The notes: generated by a model from the sequence alone, not told the origin. A DNA stretch of 64,000 nt from Roseinatronobacter bogoriensis DSM 18756 (GCF_004366635.1 NZ_SORN01000010.1:1-64000); one strand, 5' to 3'. Positions 31,592-40,666 are shown, counted from the first letter of the stretch. Numbers and translations: made by a program.

Positions 31592-32431
31592 ATGGCCTAC
31601 AAATCTTTATGTACCTTCCTCACGTCTGACGCAGATGTAGTGGCCCAGCTTGATTCGGCCGCTAGCCTTGCGGCCCGTTTTGATGCCCATCTGGAAGTGT
31701 GCTGCCTCGGCATTGATTCGACACAAAGCGTAGGCTTCTATGCAGGGGCCCCCGCGATCATTTACCAGGATGCCCTTGATAGCGCGCAGGCCCATGCAGA
31801 GGCACTTGCCCAGACCACCAGAAAACACCTGCATGGCGCGAGTATTCGCTGGGGTGTTGATACCGCTGTGCTGACACTTGGCGGGATCAATTCCTTTGTC
31901 GGTTTGAAAGCCCGGTTTTCCGATCTCGTGATCCTGCCACGACCCTATGGCGAGAACCGCGGCCCACAGGATGAGGTCACGACTGAAGCGGCGCTTTTTG
32001 ATGGGGATTCACCCGCCCTGATCATACCGGAACCAGGTGCCGCGCTGCCCGAATTCAAGAAGATCGTGCTGGCCTGGAACCAAAGCGACGAGGCCCTGCA
32101 CGCTGCCCGCGCGGCGCTGCCATTGCTGAAGAATGCGGACCTGGTCAATGTTGTCATCATCGATCCGCCAACGCATGGTATCGAACGCTCGGACCCCGGC
32201 GGACTTTTGACCCAGATGCTTGCGCGCCACGGCGTGCGTGTCGAGGTTTCTGTGATTGCGCGCACCTTGCCGCGGATCAGCGATATCCTGCGCCGGCATG
32301 CCACAGATCAGGACGCCGACCTTCTGGTGATCGGGGCATATAGCCATTCGCGGTTGCGTCAGGCTATCTTGGGCGGGACCACACGCAACCTGCTGGAGGA
32401 GACCAGCTTGCCTGTTTTCATGGCCCGCTAG
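31592..32431 (+). CDS. Tandem universal stress protein
   Basis: 279 residues made of two Usp domains. The second has the nucleotide-binding loop LLVIGAYSHSRLRQAILGGTTRNLLEETSLPVFMAR at the C-terminus, with GX2GX9G(S/T)-like spacing; the first (SLCTFLTSDADVVAQLDSAASLAARF) is more divergent. A GGAG-type ribosome binding site (CAGGAG) precedes the ATG. Shared control with ccoN through the Fnr box suggests a role in microaerobic physiology. Biochemical activity is unknown. Confidence 0.88.
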   Translation: MAYKSLCTFLTSDADVVAQLDSAASLAARFDAHLEVCCLGIDSTQSVGFYAGAPAIIYQDALDSAQAHAEALAQTTRKHLHGASIRWGVDTAVLTLGGINSFVGLKARFSDLVILPRPYGENRGPQDEVTTEAALFDGDSPALIIPEPGAALPEFKKIVLAWNQSDEALHAARAALPLLKNADLVNVVIIDPPTHGIERSDPGGLLTQMLARHGVRVEVSVIARTLPRISDILRRHATDQDADLLVIGAYSHSRLRQAILGGTTRNLLEETSLPVFMAR

Positions 32432-32512
32432 CGTTTCGCGCCAGACGCGGGGGGCCGCCACAAGTTGCAACTCTCAGGTTTGCGGGGGGCTATTCCGCCG
32501 TTATAATACTCT

Positions 32513-32562
32513 CTGCGCGGAACCAATGCCGAAGGCCGCCCCCACGGCACGGCGCTGCGCAG
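32513..32562. repeat. Stand-alone fragment of the MITE core repeat
   Basis: This segment begins CTGCGCGGAACC, continues ATGCCGAAGGCCGCC and CCCACGGCACGGCG, and ends CTGCGCAG. It matches the core found inside the elements at 43852-44182 and 59507-59845, with an internal deletion and without the terminal arms. Its ends are short inverted copies of each other (CTGCGCGG / CTGCGCAG-type). It lies just after the usp gene. Confidence 0.6.
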
Positions 32563-32610
32563 CTTGTCTCAATCATCCACCATCCGCACAGTCGCGAAGC
32601 CATCATTAGA

Positions 32611-32630
32611 GCGCCCCTGTCAGGGGGCGC
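32611..32630 (-). terminator. Hairpin after the 186-residue membrane protein gene
   Basis: GCGCCCC and GGGGCGC form a 7-bp stem, starting 4 nt past the stop of the minus-strand gene at 32634. The following sequence has only scattered T, so termination may be partial. Confidence 0.55.
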
Positions 32631-32633
32631 CCA

Positions 32634-33194
32634 TCAGCCTGTCGGCGATAAATCACGCCGGGCAAGCTCGGCCTCAAGGACAAACAGCGCATCTAGATGA
32701 TAAGGCACCATGAATCCCGGTGCGTTTGCTAGATCGCGCCGCAGACGCGTTTCATAATCCAGAAGGTCTTTCGCCGACATCTGGCGCAACCCTTGGGTAA
32801 ACCGCTGGTATTGCGCATACTCATAAACCTGTAATTGCACTGGCAACGCGCCCTCGCTGGTTTGCAGCGGCACGGGCATTTGCAAGCCTGCCATGAACTC
32901 GGCGCGTGTCAGCGTTGGCGGTATCGTCGGGCCAAGCTTGACGACTGCAATCGTCGAAAGAAGCAAGCCACATAGCGCAATCGGCCAGGCGACACTGGAC
33001 CCAAGAAAACGCGTGCGGGCCTGTTTGACGGAGTCTCGCGCAGTTGTGGCGGCAAACCGCGTTGAGGAATTGTCGCCCCTCACGACCAGATCTTCATAAT
33101 CCCGATCCCAATCGAACCCGGGGATAAACGATGCCTCGGCCCCTCTGTAAATGTCGCGCTGCGGGCCTGCATCTGGTGACAAGTCACGGCTCAT
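32634..33194 (-). CDS. Predicted single-pass membrane protein, unknown function
   Basis: 186 residues from the ATG at 33194, which has an AAAGGG ribosome binding site 8 nt upstream; the longer open frame is not needed. A cytoplasmic N-terminal part (FIPGFDWDRDYEDLVVRGDNSSTRF) is followed by one transmembrane helix at about 71-90 (SSVAWPIALCGLLLSTIAVV), and a soluble C-terminal domain of about 90 residues contains QVYEYAQYQRFTQGLRQMSAKDLLDYE. No recognised family. It lies between the cbb3 locus and a sugar kinase gene pointing the other way. Confidence 0.65.
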   Translation of the reverse strand: MSRDLSPDAGPQRDIYRGAEASFIPGFDWDRDYEDLVVRGDNSSTRFAATTARDSVKQARTRFLGSSVAWPIALCGLLLSTIAVVKLGPTIPPTLTRAEFMAGLQMPVPLQTSEGALPVQLQVYEYAQYQRFTQGLRQMSAKDLLDYETRLRRDLANAPGFMVPYHLDALFVLEAELARRDLSPTG

Positions 33195-33567
33195 GGCCAA
33201 CCCTTTCCAACCGATGAAGCACTTGTGTGACGGGTTGGTTTGCGCTTGGTGACTTGTACATAGCGGATCGCATACGGAAATGACAGCAAGGGCCACGTCC
33301 CGATACTGGCGCAAAGGCTCATGACAGCTTCCTCACTCTACTCGTTACGCCTGGCGTTCGACATGCACGCATACTGCACCGGATCGCACCGCCACCTGAC
33401 ATTTTCAGGCCCGGAATAAGGCATTTCCGCGGCGCTTGCGCCTAACTAGAAAACTGAGTGTGCAAACTGCCTTCCAAGCAAGTGTTTGCGCCGCTTTGTA
33501 AAGCTTGGCATAACAACGCCAAAGACACAGCGGGCGACTGCGACGCATTCAAAATCTCGGGGGAAAC
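33195..33567. other. Divergent intergenic region, nothing recognised
   Basis: This 373-bp stretch separates two divergent genes and should contain both promoters. A convincing promoter, operator or small gene was not visible. Base composition is less GC-rich around 33440-33560, as expected for regulatory DNA. Confidence 0.5.
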
Positions 33568-34506
33568 ATGATACTGTGTGGCGGTGAAAACCTCGTGGAT
33601 GTCATCGAAATGCAAACCGTCGATGGCACGCGGGTATTCCGTGCCGTGCCGGGGGGGTCACCGTATAATTGCACGCGCGCGCTCGGCAGGCTGGGAATGG
33701 ATGTGGGCTACCTGACCCCCATTTCCAGCGACAGGTTTGGCGATGATCTTCTCGCCGGACTGACAGCCGACAATGTCCGGCATCTGGGCCAACGCCCGGA
33801 CGCACCCACATCGCTGGCGATGGTCACGGTAGAGGATGGGCAGCCAGATTACCGTTTCTACCGCAACGGCACGGCAGAACGCATGGTCACTCAGGACACG
33901 CTGCGCAACTGCCTGACGGATGGTGCCGAAGCCTTCCATATCGGCTCGCTCGCTTTATGCGAAGGACGAGATGCGCAAGCCTGGGCGGATTTGTTCATGA
34001 GCTGCGCCGCGCGCGGGATCTTCACCTCGTTTGACCCCAATATCCGGCCGCTTCTGGCCGAACAGAATGCATCTGCCTATCGACGGCGGCTGGACCAGAT
34101 GGCCGCCGTGGCAAACCTCCTGCGGCTTAGCGACGAGGACCTGAACTGGTGGCGACCGGACATGCCCGCCGAAGACGCCCTTGCGGATCTGGCCAGAATG
34201 GCGCCCCATGCGCTGCTTGTCCTGACGCAAGGGGCGTCACCAGTCATCTGCCACTGGCCCGGCGGCAGGATTGAAGTGCCTTTGACACCTGTCGAAAACA
34301 TGGTTGACGCGGTCGGCGCGGGCGACACATTGATGGCCACGTTGCTGGCTGGATTGGCACGCAAAGACTGCCTTGGCGTGGACCAGATCGCTGCACTAGA
34401 TGCCACTGCCCTTGGACAGATCATCAAGGATGCCAGCAAAGCCGCCGCGATCACCTGTACAAAGACAGGCTGCAACCCGCCCTATGCCAGTGAAATCTGG
34501 GGTTAG
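33568..34506 (+). CDS. PfkB-family carbohydrate kinase, fructokinase-like
   Basis: 312 residues from the ATG at 33568 with GGGGG just upstream. The ribokinase fold signatures are present: GGSPYNCTRALGRLG near residue 28 and the anion hole/catalytic DAVGAGDTLMATLLAGL near 248, with the base in GAGD. Fructokinases or related sugar kinases are the closest reading; the sugar is not certain. No sugar transporter or regulator is adjacent. A tandem-hairpin repeat follows the stop by 32 nt. Confidence 0.85.
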   Translation: MILCGGENLVDVIEMQTVDGTRVFRAVPGGSPYNCTRALGRLGMDVGYLTPISSDRFGDDLLAGLTADNVRHLGQRPDAPTSLAMVTVEDGQPDYRFYRNGTAERMVTQDTLRNCLTDGAEAFHIGSLALCEGRDAQAWADLFMSCAARGIFTSFDPNIRPLLAEQNASAYRRRLDQMAAVANLLRLSDEDLNWWRPDMPAEDALADLARMAPHALLVLTQGASPVICHWPGGRIEVPLTPVENMVDAVGAGDTLMATLLAGLARKDCLGVDQIAALDATALGQIIKDASKAAAITCTKTGCNPPYASEIWG

Positions 34507-34538
34507 AAAGCTTGGGGAGGAAGGCCCGCAATGCCTGA

Positions 34539-34606
34539 CATTTTCTTGCTTCAAATACTCTGGGGGTGAATTGGCCCTAGGCCAAGAGGGGGCAAAGCCC
34601 CCTGCC
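34539..34606 (+). repeat. Tandem-hairpin intergenic repeat, copy 1
   Basis: The copy starts CATTTTCTTGCTTCAAATAC and carries two stems: TTGGCC with GGCCAA, and GGGGGC with GCCCCC around AAA. It matches copy 2 at 40562-40638 in sequence, order and orientation. It directly follows the sugar kinase gene, so it may act as its terminator or 3' stabiliser. Confidence 0.8.
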
Positions 34607-34677
34607 TCCACACGCGGTTCCAGCAAAACCCAGCCCGGTCGCCTGGGAAACAGCGCGCGCTTGCCAGCACGTCAGGA

Positions 34678-36552
34678 TCAATAGCGCTCGAAGACAAGAT
34701 CCGTTCCGCAATACCCGCTTGAGTAATTGCCCATGAAAATATGATACTCGCCCGTCCTCGCATGCCCCAGATTGATCGATGCGTTCAGGTTGCTCGTCAG
34801 CGTGGACCGCAAGAGCAAACCAGTCGAGATGGCATCATCGTAATACCAATCACCATATGGGTCGCGGATCAGAAGGGATGCATCGCAACTATTGCCCCGG
34901 TTACCATCTTGTGTCCGGATCCGCAGGCGGTTGCCGCTCACATTGCTGGTGTCATTCGTGTAGCGCACAATCTTTGTCGGCGTCGCCCTGGTATAGCGAT
35001 CTGCGACGTTTATTCCGCAATTGCGCGCCCATGAAACACCACCAGCAACACGGAGCATGCGGGTCGGTCCGCCTGCGCCAATATCGCTATTACGCAATGT
35101 CAGGGTCGCAGAGGGAATGCGCGTATCCGGACAACCTGAGTAATCCGAGAAACGCGTGAAAAAGTTGGACCCCAACAAGGCGCTGGCATTCGGAACGAAA
35201 TGGGCCGCCCCCTGCGCGCCGCGTTCCGCCGTTATGCGAAAGCTCCGAAGGCCAAAGGCTTCATTCCAGATATCCTCATCCAGGCGTGCGGCAAACCCAA
35301 GGGTGAACTGGGTTGCGGGGTTTTCCACCTCAATACGAACCCGCCAGACCTGATCAGCCCAGCCCGCCCCGTACAGATTGCGACCGCTGGAAATAAGTTC
35401 CATCGTGGTCGTAAACCGCCCCTCGGCGCGTGATGAAACGGTCCGACGGTCATTCGCCATCAAAGGCGGCAGATCAACATCAAAAGCCTCAAGCGCGATT
35501 GATGTGCCGTTCACCCGGATTGTAAGAAACTCTCCCTCTGGATAAGACCAATCGGGGTTGTACCCGTCCCAACTGTCAATGATGAACAGGTCGAATTCGA
35601 TCAGCGCGCTTTGGGATGTTTCGCCGAGGTTTACCTGATACGTGACCGGGTTTTCCCATGTCTCGCGCCCGAAAGGCCCCAGAAAACTGCTTATGTCTGT
35701 GTGGGTGACCGACACGCTGTCCGTCGACCAGTTGGCCGTGTCACCATCGGTGAAGTCAGTATCAACGATCGTTACCGTTGTTGTCTCTGGCTCTTCGGGT
35801 TCTTCGGGTTCTTGGACAGGCGGATCAACCTCGCCTGCGGGCGGCAGGTATTCGGGCCCGTCTTCCGGGAACACATCGTTATCATGTTCGTACCTTATGA
35901 AGGGCGAAAAGCGCGGGCGCGTGACGGCAATTGGCGTCAGGCGTATGTTGTCCAGATAGTCAAACCCCATCCAGCTGATGATCGGACTGCGCCACAGGGT
36001 AAAGGCTTCGACCAGAATCAACGCTTCGCCCGGGAATGCCGGTGGGATACGGTCTGCCAGGTTCGCCACGGGAAGCTGTAATATCGGGTTGTCAAAACCG
36101 AAAGCCGGTTCCTCTGCTTCCTTGTCGGGATCGTTCCCATCCTCACTGCCGAAGTTTGCCGGTGCATGAATGCCCAGTTCAAGCAGCGATGCCAGATTAC
36201 GCGTCCCATAAGACCAGATAACCACCGGCATTTCGGCATCGGGATCCCACATGATAGACGATATTCTCAACCGCGTGTCATGGGGCTGCGAATTCAGGAA
36301 ATCAAAAACATCGTTCATCCCCTCCAGATAGTCATTGGTCACGACTTGGGTGTTTCGAGAGACGAGGTCGGCAACATGCAAGGCTGCAATCTGCGCCTGT
36401 GAGCGTGCACGATAGGCGTCTGTAAAGATAAGTGTTGCAACGAAAGCCCATATCAGCATCGGAAACGCCAGCAGGAATTCGATGCTTATCGTTCCGCGCG
36501 TGTCGTCACGGTATTTCCGAAAGGGGGACAAGAGCATGTCGCAGATCTTCAT
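34678..36552 (-). CDS. TadE-like pseudopilin with a long extracellular C-terminal region
   Basis: 624 residues. The N-terminus (DDTRGTISIEFLLAFPMLIWAFVATLIF, about 16-43) is the TadE/TadG-type pilin-like helix after a prepilin-like Gly. A linker rich in Pro and Glu (VQEPEEPEEPETTTV) near residue 245 leads to a predicted beta-rich domain of unknown family, and the last about 130 residues resemble a bacterial pre-peptidase C-terminal/PPC-like domain (SLLIRDPYGDWYYDD, then ASINLGHARTGEYHIFMGNY). TadE family proteins are usually about 150-250 residues, so this is greatly extended. It is downstream of two other Tad-like genes on the same strand. Confidence 0.72.
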   Translation of the reverse strand: MKICDMLLSPFRKYRDDTRGTISIEFLLAFPMLIWAFVATLIFTDAYRARSQAQIAALHVADLVSRNTQVVTNDYLEGMNDVFDFLNSQPHDTRLRISSIMWDPDAEMPVVIWSYGTRNLASLLELGIHAPANFGSEDGNDPDKEAEEPAFGFDNPILQLPVANLADRIPPAFPGEALILVEAFTLWRSPIISWMGFDYLDNIRLTPIAVTRPRFSPFIRYEHDNDVFPEDGPEYLPPAGEVDPPVQEPEEPEEPETTTVTIVDTDFTDGDTANWSTDSVSVTHTDISSFLGPFGRETWENPVTYQVNLGETSQSALIEFDLFIIDSWDGYNPDWSYPEGEFLTIRVNGTSIALEAFDVDLPPLMANDRRTVSSRAEGRFTTTMELISSGRNLYGAGWADQVWRVRIEVENPATQFTLGFAARLDEDIWNEAFGLRSFRITAERGAQGAAHFVPNASALLGSNFFTRFSDYSGCPDTRIPSATLTLRNSDIGAGGPTRMLRVAGGVSWARNCGINVADRYTRATPTKIVRYTNDTSNVSGNRLRIRTQDGNRGNSCDASLLIRDPYGDWYYDDAISTGLLLRSTLTSNLNASINLGHARTGEYHIFMGNYSSGYCGTDLVFERY

Positions 36553-36555
36553 AAC

Positions 36556-37101
36556 TCAAACCCTCGGTTCGTTTACAAAAACACTTCTTCCGATCAGGAC
36601 AAGTTCACCCTTCTCATTCAGCGAGATACCGGCAAGCGGTTTCGTCAGCTTGATGAACGGGTCCACCACGACGCAGACGCGAATGAGCATCAACTCTTGT
36701 GCCTGACCGCCAGCTCCGGGATTAAAGGTCACCGCAGGCGTGATCTGCTGTTCACGATCCACACATTTGATCGGGTCATTCAAACCACTGAAATCAGCGG
36801 TCGAAATGGGCTGCATCTCAACCGTGATGTTATTCTCGCAATCGGGCAACATGCGCGTGCGCTCGCAGATCATTGACGCAAGGCTGCTTTGTTCAGACAC
36901 TTGGCCAAGACGCACCTCCCTGACGGAAAGGTCTATGGCGCGATCCAGAAACACCTGACGCATCTTGGAAATGCCGGTATCGACGGCCAGTAGAAAGACC
37001 GCCATGAACAACGGAAAGATCACGACGAATTCGACGGTGACGGCACCATCTTCGCGCCACAGCCGTGCTGCAGCTTTGCGCCATTGGTCAATGCGGGTCA
37101 T
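36556..37101 (-). CDS. TadE-like pseudopilin
   Basis: 181 residues from the ATG at 37101, whose ATGA overlaps the upstream stop. The segment DGAVTVEFVVIFPLFMAVFLLAVDTGISK (about residues 18-46) is the TadE hydrophobic helix with the pilin-like Gly/Glu motif. Two or more cysteines (ICERTRMLPDCENN, then IKCVDREQ) may form disulfides outside the membrane. TadE proteins are minor pilins of the Flp/Tad system. No Tad motor or usher gene lies in this window. Confidence 0.82.
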   Translation of the reverse strand: MTRIDQWRKAAARLWREDGAVTVEFVVIFPLFMAVFLLAVDTGISKMRQVFLDRAIDLSVREVRLGQVSEQSSLASMICERTRMLPDCENNITVEMQPISTADFSGLNDPIKCVDREQQITPAVTFNPGAGGQAQELMLIRVCVVVDPFIKLTKPLAGISLNEKGELVLIGRSVFVNEPRV

Positions 37102-38435
37102 TGTGTCAACCTGAGTGCGCCGGTCTGGATATGTGTCGCGATATTCCGAAATGCTGCGACCAACTGCGCCCCGGAAGAGTTGAAGAAATGCCCGGGCGAT
37201 GATGCGCAAGCCTCCATCAGGTCAACACCAGGCTGAGGGGCTTCGAAAGCAACCCCATAGATGACGACTTCTTGTTCCTTAAGCGCTTCGCAAACAGATA
37301 CAGTGTCGGCATCCTGCGTTTGACGGTCAGGCTTGCGTGTTGCCGCATCACCCACATGGAAACAGCAATTCGCACCATCTGTCATCAACACAAGGGCGCG
37401 GTAACTGTTCGGTGCCTTCCAGTCCAGAGGACGGTCGCGGAACTTGCCCGACACCTGACCATTATCAATCAGATGGTCGATCACAGGGCGCAATGTGGGG
37501 TCAAAGAACATGGCACCTGTGCGCAGGCCCAGATCAATCGACGTGCCCCAGTTTGCCCACAGCGTGTCGATGAAATCCTTAGCCTCGCTCACCTCGTACA
37601 CATAAGGGGTAATCGGCATATCGGTGATCAATGTGCTGGTATTTGACCTCAGGTCACAATTTCTGCGCGTCATGGGGGTATGAAGGCTGTTGGTCACACT
37701 GTCCCATGTGTCAAAATCTATGCAGAATCCATTGGTCAAATCCCCTGAGGCAGGGTCAGATAGATTGGAAAAATACGTCAATGTTCCCGGCGGCATGATG
37801 ACTTCGGTGCTATAGGGCACGAAAGTGATAGAAACGCGGCCATTGTCGTTGTCTTCCAGCATCGCTTCGACGAATTCGGTCGCCGCTGCGTGCAGATCAT
37901 CGATGCGCGGGTTTGGCATAATATTCCCGAACTCGTCGAGCAGCATCGACCCGGACACGTCCAGAACCAGCACGATCTCGACCTGAACCTCTGCCAGACC
38001 TTCTGAGGCAGCGGATACCAATCTCATATCCAGTTCCTGCACGCCGGCCAGACGCATGAAGATCGTCGGCATCCGCGCCTCAGGTGTGACGCGAACAGTG
38101 CGCGAGCCGCCGGCCTCCGTCACTTCAATGCGGCCACGCACATAATCGCCCAAGCCTTCTGCATCGAAATAGGCTTGAACAATTTCCTCTGGGGTCAGAC
38201 CGCCGGAATTCTGGCGCATGGCAGTTGCTGCCAGCACCGCACGATCGGCAGTTCCCTGCATTCTGGCGCGCTCGGCTTCATACCGCATCATGTCAACCGC
38301 GATACCGGAGATCATGAGGATCAACACAAAGAAGAGCAGCGACAGGAGAAGAATCGCACCATCTTCTTGCTGCCGAAAGGCCTTCAAACAAGCTTTGCCC
38401 CGGGCATACACCCCGCACAACGAACCGAAATTCAT
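37098..38435 (-). CDS. TadG-like protein with a von Willebrand factor A domain
   Basis: 445 residues. The N-terminal TadG/TadE-like helix (GAILLLSLLFFVLILMISGIAVDMMRYE, about 25-52) is followed by a Tad domain and a VWA domain carrying the MIDAS motif DVSGS at about 159-163 and the later metal-ligand segment LMTDGANCC. TadG proteins are minor pilins or anchors of Flp pili. It is the first of three Tad-like genes read on this strand, and its stop overlaps the TadE start. Confidence 0.82.
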   Translation of the reverse strand: MNFGSLCGVYARGKACLKAFRQQEDGAILLLSLLFFVLILMISGIAVDMMRYEAERARMQGTADRAVLAATAMRQNSGGLTPEEIVQAYFDAEGLGDYVRGRIEVTEAGGSRTVRVTPEARMPTIFMRLAGVQELDMRLVSAASEGLAEVQVEIVLVLDVSGSMLLDEFGNIMPNPRIDDLHAAATEFVEAMLEDNDNGRVSITFVPYSTEVIMPPGTLTYFSNLSDPASGDLTNGFCIDFDTWDSVTNSLHTPMTRRNCDLRSNTSTLITDMPITPYVYEVSEAKDFIDTLWANWGTSIDLGLRTGAMFFDPTLRPVIDHLIDNGQVSGKFRDRPLDWKAPNSYRALVLMTDGANCCFHVGDAATRKPDRQTQDADTVSVCEALKEQEVVIYGVAFEAPQPGVDLMEACASSPGHFFNSSGAQLVAAFRNIATHIQTGALRLTQ

Positions 38436-38665
38436 TTCAACACCACTTCAACACAAGCAACTTGGCTTAATTCTGGGCTTTTTGCGCTATTCTCGCGCCA
38501 ATAGGTTAACGATAGCCTCTCAATATGGCGATAATTGGGCCTAAATCTGAAACATTGTGCCGCGTTGAATTGTATCTTTGTGCAGCAAAGAACAAGCTCA
38601 AACCTGCATCTGCGCAAAACAGATGATGCGCCCAAAAACAGATCTGGGCTGGTTGTAAAAGCCAT

Positions 38666-38696
38666 TAATTTCCATTATTCGAGAAATATGGAATTA
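38666..38696. promoter_or_regulatory. Candidate ArsR operator overlapping the arsR start codon
   Basis: TAATTTCCAT and ATGGAATTA flank a further inverted pair, ATTATT and AAATAT, around CGAG, giving a 31-bp imperfect palindrome in AT-rich DNA. The ATG of the ArsR-ArsC gene lies inside the right arm. Autorepression by the ArsR domain is inference from position and symmetry. Confidence 0.5.
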
Positions 38697-39533
38697 AAAA
38701 GCGCTGCATCAGCATTTGCCGCTCTCGGCCATCCGGACCGCCTGGCCGTTTTGCGGCTTCTTATGCGCTTTGCCCCGCGCGGCCAGCGGCCGACCGAGAT
38801 TGCCCAGATTCTGGGCCTCAAGCAGAATACACTATCCCACCACCTCGCCGATCTGGCCGCGACAGGATTGCTTCAGGTAACGCGGCAAGGGAGGTCATTG
38901 TACTACAGCGTCAACTTGACCATGGCCGAAGGGCTGATCGGATATCTCGCGCTTGATGTCGGGCGGGCGCGGCCGGAACTGCTCGCACCTTTCACGCAAC
39001 CGGATATTCTTCGCGACATTAACGCGCCATTCAGGGTGCTTTTCCTGTGCTCTGGAAACTCTGCTAGGTCGATCATGGCAGAAGCACTGTTGCGCGACCT
39101 GGGCAAAGGCAGGTTTCTCGCCTTCTCGGCGGGTATTCAGCCATGCGCGGCCCCCCACCCCAAAGCCCTGCAAATATTGCAGGAACACGGCCACACTGTC
39201 GCTGATTTACGCTCAAAGAACACCACCGAATTTCAGGGCGAGGCTGCACAGCAGATGGACGTTGTGATCACGGTTTGTGACCGGGCTGCCGCGCGCGACT
39301 GCCCCCCCTTGAACGGCTACCCTATCACAGCGCATTGGGGCATGCCTGACCCGGCAGGCGCGCCACAAGACCCCACCCGAGATCCTGCATATGCGTTCAG
39401 GGAAACATATGTTGCCCTGCGCCACCGGCTTGAGGAACTGACCTCCTCCTCACTTTCCCCGCTTGACCGATGCAATCTACAAACCCGCCTCGACAGAATC
39501 GAGATCTCCGCCCTTATCAAGGAAAGCGCCTGA
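38688..39533 (+). CDS. ArsR-ArsC fusion: arsenic-responsive repressor joined to arsenate reductase
   Basis: 281 residues from the ATG at 38688. Residues about 1-90 are an ArsR-type winged helix (AALGHPDRLAVLRLLMRFAP, then LKQNTLSHHLADLAATGLL). From about 118 the protein is a low-molecular-weight phosphatase-type ArsC: VLFLCSGNSARSIMAEALLR contains the Cys-X5-Arg loop. It should reduce arsenate to arsenite and repress the cassette. Other reductase features include VVITVCDRAA. It lies 3 bp upstream of the GAPDH gene. Such fusions are known but uncommon. Confidence 0.88.
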   Translation: MELKSAASAFAALGHPDRLAVLRLLMRFAPRGQRPTEIAQILGLKQNTLSHHLADLAATGLLQVTRQGRSLYYSVNLTMAEGLIGYLALDVGRARPELLAPFTQPDILRDINAPFRVLFLCSGNSARSIMAEALLRDLGKGRFLAFSAGIQPCAAPHPKALQILQEHGHTVADLRSKNTTEFQGEAAQQMDVVITVCDRAAARDCPPLNGYPITAHWGMPDPAGAPQDPTRDPAYAFRETYVALRHRLEELTSSSLSPLDRCNLQTRLDRIEISALIKESA

Positions 39534-39536
39534 CAC

Positions 39537-40559
39537 ATGACGCCCCACGTTCCGCCGCGCATCGCGCTTAATGGCCTTGGCCGCATTGGCAAGCTTGTCC
39601 TGCGCGACCTGATCGACACTGGTTCTGGGGGCCATATCGCCCTGTTGAACGACCCTCTGGGTGATGCAGAACAGCACGCAGTGCTGATGGAATTCGACAG
39701 CATACATGGCCGCTGGCGGACCCCCGTAACCCATGACACAGACTCACTGAACCTTGGCGGCCAACACATCTGCCTGACCCACCATGCACGGATAGAAGAA
39801 CTGCCACTGGCAGAGATGGGCATTGATCTGGTCATCGACTGCACCGGGACATTCAAGACTGCCGAAAAACTGGCCCCATATTTTACCGCAGGTGTCCGCA
39901 AACTCGTGGTCTCCGCGCCGGTCAAGAACGGCGGCGCGCTCAACCTCGTCTATGGCATAAACCATCACCTTTATGACGGCAGCCAGACCATTGTCACCGC
40001 AGCCAGCTGCACCACCAATTGCCTTGCTCCGATTGTCAAGGTCATTCATGAATCAATCGGCATCCGGCACGGCTCGATCACAACGATCCATGACGTCACC
40101 AATACCCAGACGATTGCAGATCGCCCTGCCAAGGATATGCGCCGCGCGCGATCTGCCCTGACCAATCTGATCCCCACCACAACAGGCAGCGCAACCGCGA
40201 TCACGCTGATCTACCCGGAGCTCAAAGGGCGCCTGAACGGTCATGCGGTTCGCGTGCCGCTGCTCAACGCCTCACTCACAGATTGCGTGTTCGAGTTGGA
40301 TCGCACCACCACGACAGAGGAGGTCAACGCCCTGTTCAAATCTGCCGCCGAAGGGCCACTCAACGGAATTCTGGGCTTCGAGTCGCGCCCGCTTGTGTCC
40401 TGCGACTACCTCAACGATCCGCGCTCCAGCATTATCGATGGGCCTTCCACGATGGTGATCAACGGTACACAACTGAAAGTCTACGCATGGTATGACAACG
40501 AATGGGGCTATGCCTGCCGTCTGGGCGATATCACCCGTATGGTCGCACAAAGCCTCTGA
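39537..40559 (+). CDS. ArsJ-associated glyceraldehyde-3-phosphate dehydrogenase
   Basis: 340 residues. The NAD-binding start RIALNGLGRIGKLVLRDLID, the catalytic SCTTN (AASCTTNCLAP near residue 158) and the C-terminal YAWYDNEWGYACRLGD are classical GAPDH. In ars operons this enzyme joins arsenate to the glyceraldehyde phosphate to make 1-arseno-3-phosphoglycerate for ArsJ to export. Adjacency to ArsR-ArsC and ArsJ supports that role over central glycolysis. It is followed by a tandem-hairpin repeat and then arsJ. Confidence 0.92.
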   Translation: MTPHVPPRIALNGLGRIGKLVLRDLIDTGSGGHIALLNDPLGDAEQHAVLMEFDSIHGRWRTPVTHDTDSLNLGGQHICLTHHARIEELPLAEMGIDLVIDCTGTFKTAEKLAPYFTAGVRKLVVSAPVKNGGALNLVYGINHHLYDGSQTIVTAASCTTNCLAPIVKVIHESIGIRHGSITTIHDVTNTQTIADRPAKDMRRARSALTNLIPTTTGSATAITLIYPELKGRLNGHAVRVPLLNASLTDCVFELDRTTTTEEVNALFKSAAEGPLNGILGFESRPLVSCDYLNDPRSSIIDGPSTMVINGTQLKVYAWYDNEWGYACRLGDITRMVAQSL

Positions 40560-40561
40560 TG

Positions 40562-40638
40562 CATTTTCTTGCTCAAAATACTCTCGGGGGGTGAATTGGG
40601 CCGAAGGCCCAAGAGGGGGGCAGACAGCCCCCCTCGCC
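40562..40638 (+). repeat. Tandem-hairpin intergenic repeat, copy 2
   Basis: The copy starts CATTTTCTTGCTCAAAATAC and carries two stems, TTGGGCC with GGCCCAA around GAA and GGGGGGC with GCCCCCC around AGACA. Compared with copy 1 both arms are one pair longer on each side, a compensated change. It begins 2 nt after the GAPDH stop and sits inside the arsenate cassette, before arsJ. Confidence 0.8.
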
Positions 40639-40666
40639 CACCCCAAGCATGAAGCCCTGCAAAGTG

